30,671 nt of DNA from WHSV01 sp050694055. GTDB lineage: Bacteria; Actinomycetota; CADDZG01; WHSQ01. The translations under genes were made by a program, and so were the position numbers. The DNA lies in assembly GCA_050694055.1 (NCBI GenBank), contig JBOGWX010000022.1, positions 1 through 30,671 of the forward strand, written 5' to 3'. Within the stretch, counting starts at the first letter, position 1. Every line of letters starts with the position of its first letter. The notes beneath the pieces are model-generated. The model had not been told where the DNA came from. It was given only the letters and a program-made list of their open reading frames with translations, and did not search any database. Shown piece by piece: positions 30,541 to 30,671 of this stretch.

Positions 30541-30671
30541 GGCTCTCCTGACATCGATGTAGGTCAAACCGCGGCCATTTCGTGAGGTAGACGCAACTCG
30601 ACAGGCCCGCACGCGAGCATCACGAGCGCGATCGCGGCCTCAGCGGAATGGAACCCGTAAGCGCGCCGGAT
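30541..30671. mobile_element. End of an ISL3-like insertion sequence
   Basis: GGCTCTCCTGACATCG at 30541 starts with GGCTCT, typical of ISL3-family terminal repeats, and lies 23 bases beyond the stop of the transposase fragment. The element continues past the window. If it is an ISL3 element, the eight bases before it (GTATTTCT, 30533-30540) should recur at the far end as the target duplication. Confidence 0.5.
30564..30671 (-). CDS. ISL3-family transposase, C-terminal end only
   Basis: The last 35 codons of a minus-strand gene cut by the window edge. RRAYGFHSAEAAIALVML matches the conserved C-terminus of ISL3-type DDE transposases (pattern RRAYGF-S-x-x-A-x-IA-x-x-ML). The catalytic acids are outside the window. 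It ends 23 bases from the terminal-repeat-like GGCTCT, the right distance for an insertion-sequence end. Confidence 0.6.
   Translation of the reverse strand: MRRAYGFHSAEAAIALVMLACGPVELRLPHEMAAV

Noticed and set aside
1..30671. CRISPR arrays, rRNA genes, complete tRNA genes, prophage genes, restriction or toxin-antitoxin modules
   Set aside because: No regular repeat-spacer arrays, no rRNA or complete tRNA signatures and no such protein families were seen.

Overview
The window is GC-rich DNA, mostly coding, with many GTG/TTG starts, frequent ATGA/GTGA/TGATG overlaps and several genes that look leaderless. Gene content points to an Actinomycetota-like bacterium, perhaps a deep-branching soil lineage. 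Pointers are an XPB helicase paired with a helicase-associated protein (the arrangement of mycobacterial Rv0861c/Rv0862c), a PPOX-class F420-dependent oxidoreductase, a DrrA-type ABC exporter, an ECF41/SigJ sigma factor and an actinobacterial-type LexA box. The class cannot be fixed from the sequence alone.

Layout. 1-2.7 kb (minus strand): start of thiI, a stand-alone Lrp RAM-domain protein, a sigma-70 factor, a 0.6 kb gap rich in hairpins, and Mn-type superoxide dismutase. 2.8-6.5 kb (plus): oligoendopeptidase F overlapping a class-V aminotransferase of the cysteine-desulfurase-like type, then an SRPBCC protein whose stop codon overlaps that of the convergent gluconate operon. 6.4-9.4 kb (minus): gntK-gntP, with gntP split by a one-base shift in a 7-G run. 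9.4-11.5 kb: a LuxR tail fragment, two divergent membrane proteins of unknown function and a fragment of a beta-propeller gene. 11.5-15.1 kb (plus): an EamA transporter and a three-gene ABC-2 exporter. 15.1-19.4 kb: peroxiredoxin, B3/B4-domain protein, a MarR regulator with repeated operator-like sites and the stump of an MFS pump, PPOX oxidoreductase, a decayed class-V aminotransferase and an iodotyrosine-deiodinase-like nitroreductase. 19.5-22.3 kb: a large secreted Asp-box protein and a methyltransferase. 22.3-27.8 kb: helicase-associated protein plus XPB, converging on an SOS-controlled DinB polymerase. 27.8-30.4 kb: an ECF41 sigma factor divergent from a cupredoxin-DoxX-RNase-H-fold membrane operon. 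The right edge enters an ISL3-like insertion sequence.

How the genes may work together. Gluconate uptake and phosphorylation form one unit. The XPB pair and DinB are DNA-repair functions. The most system-like unit is at 27.8-30.4 kb. The ECF41 gene and the cupredoxin operon diverge from a 150-base gap holding two inverted copies of one promoter-like element (TGTCACA, 15-16 bases, TGTCTCAA). The operon ends in a membrane-anchored RNase-H-fold protein missing the first catalytic aspartate. I infer, but cannot prove, that the sigma factor controls itself and this envelope/redox operon. A second theme is gene decay: five broken or truncated genes lie between 7 and 19 kb.
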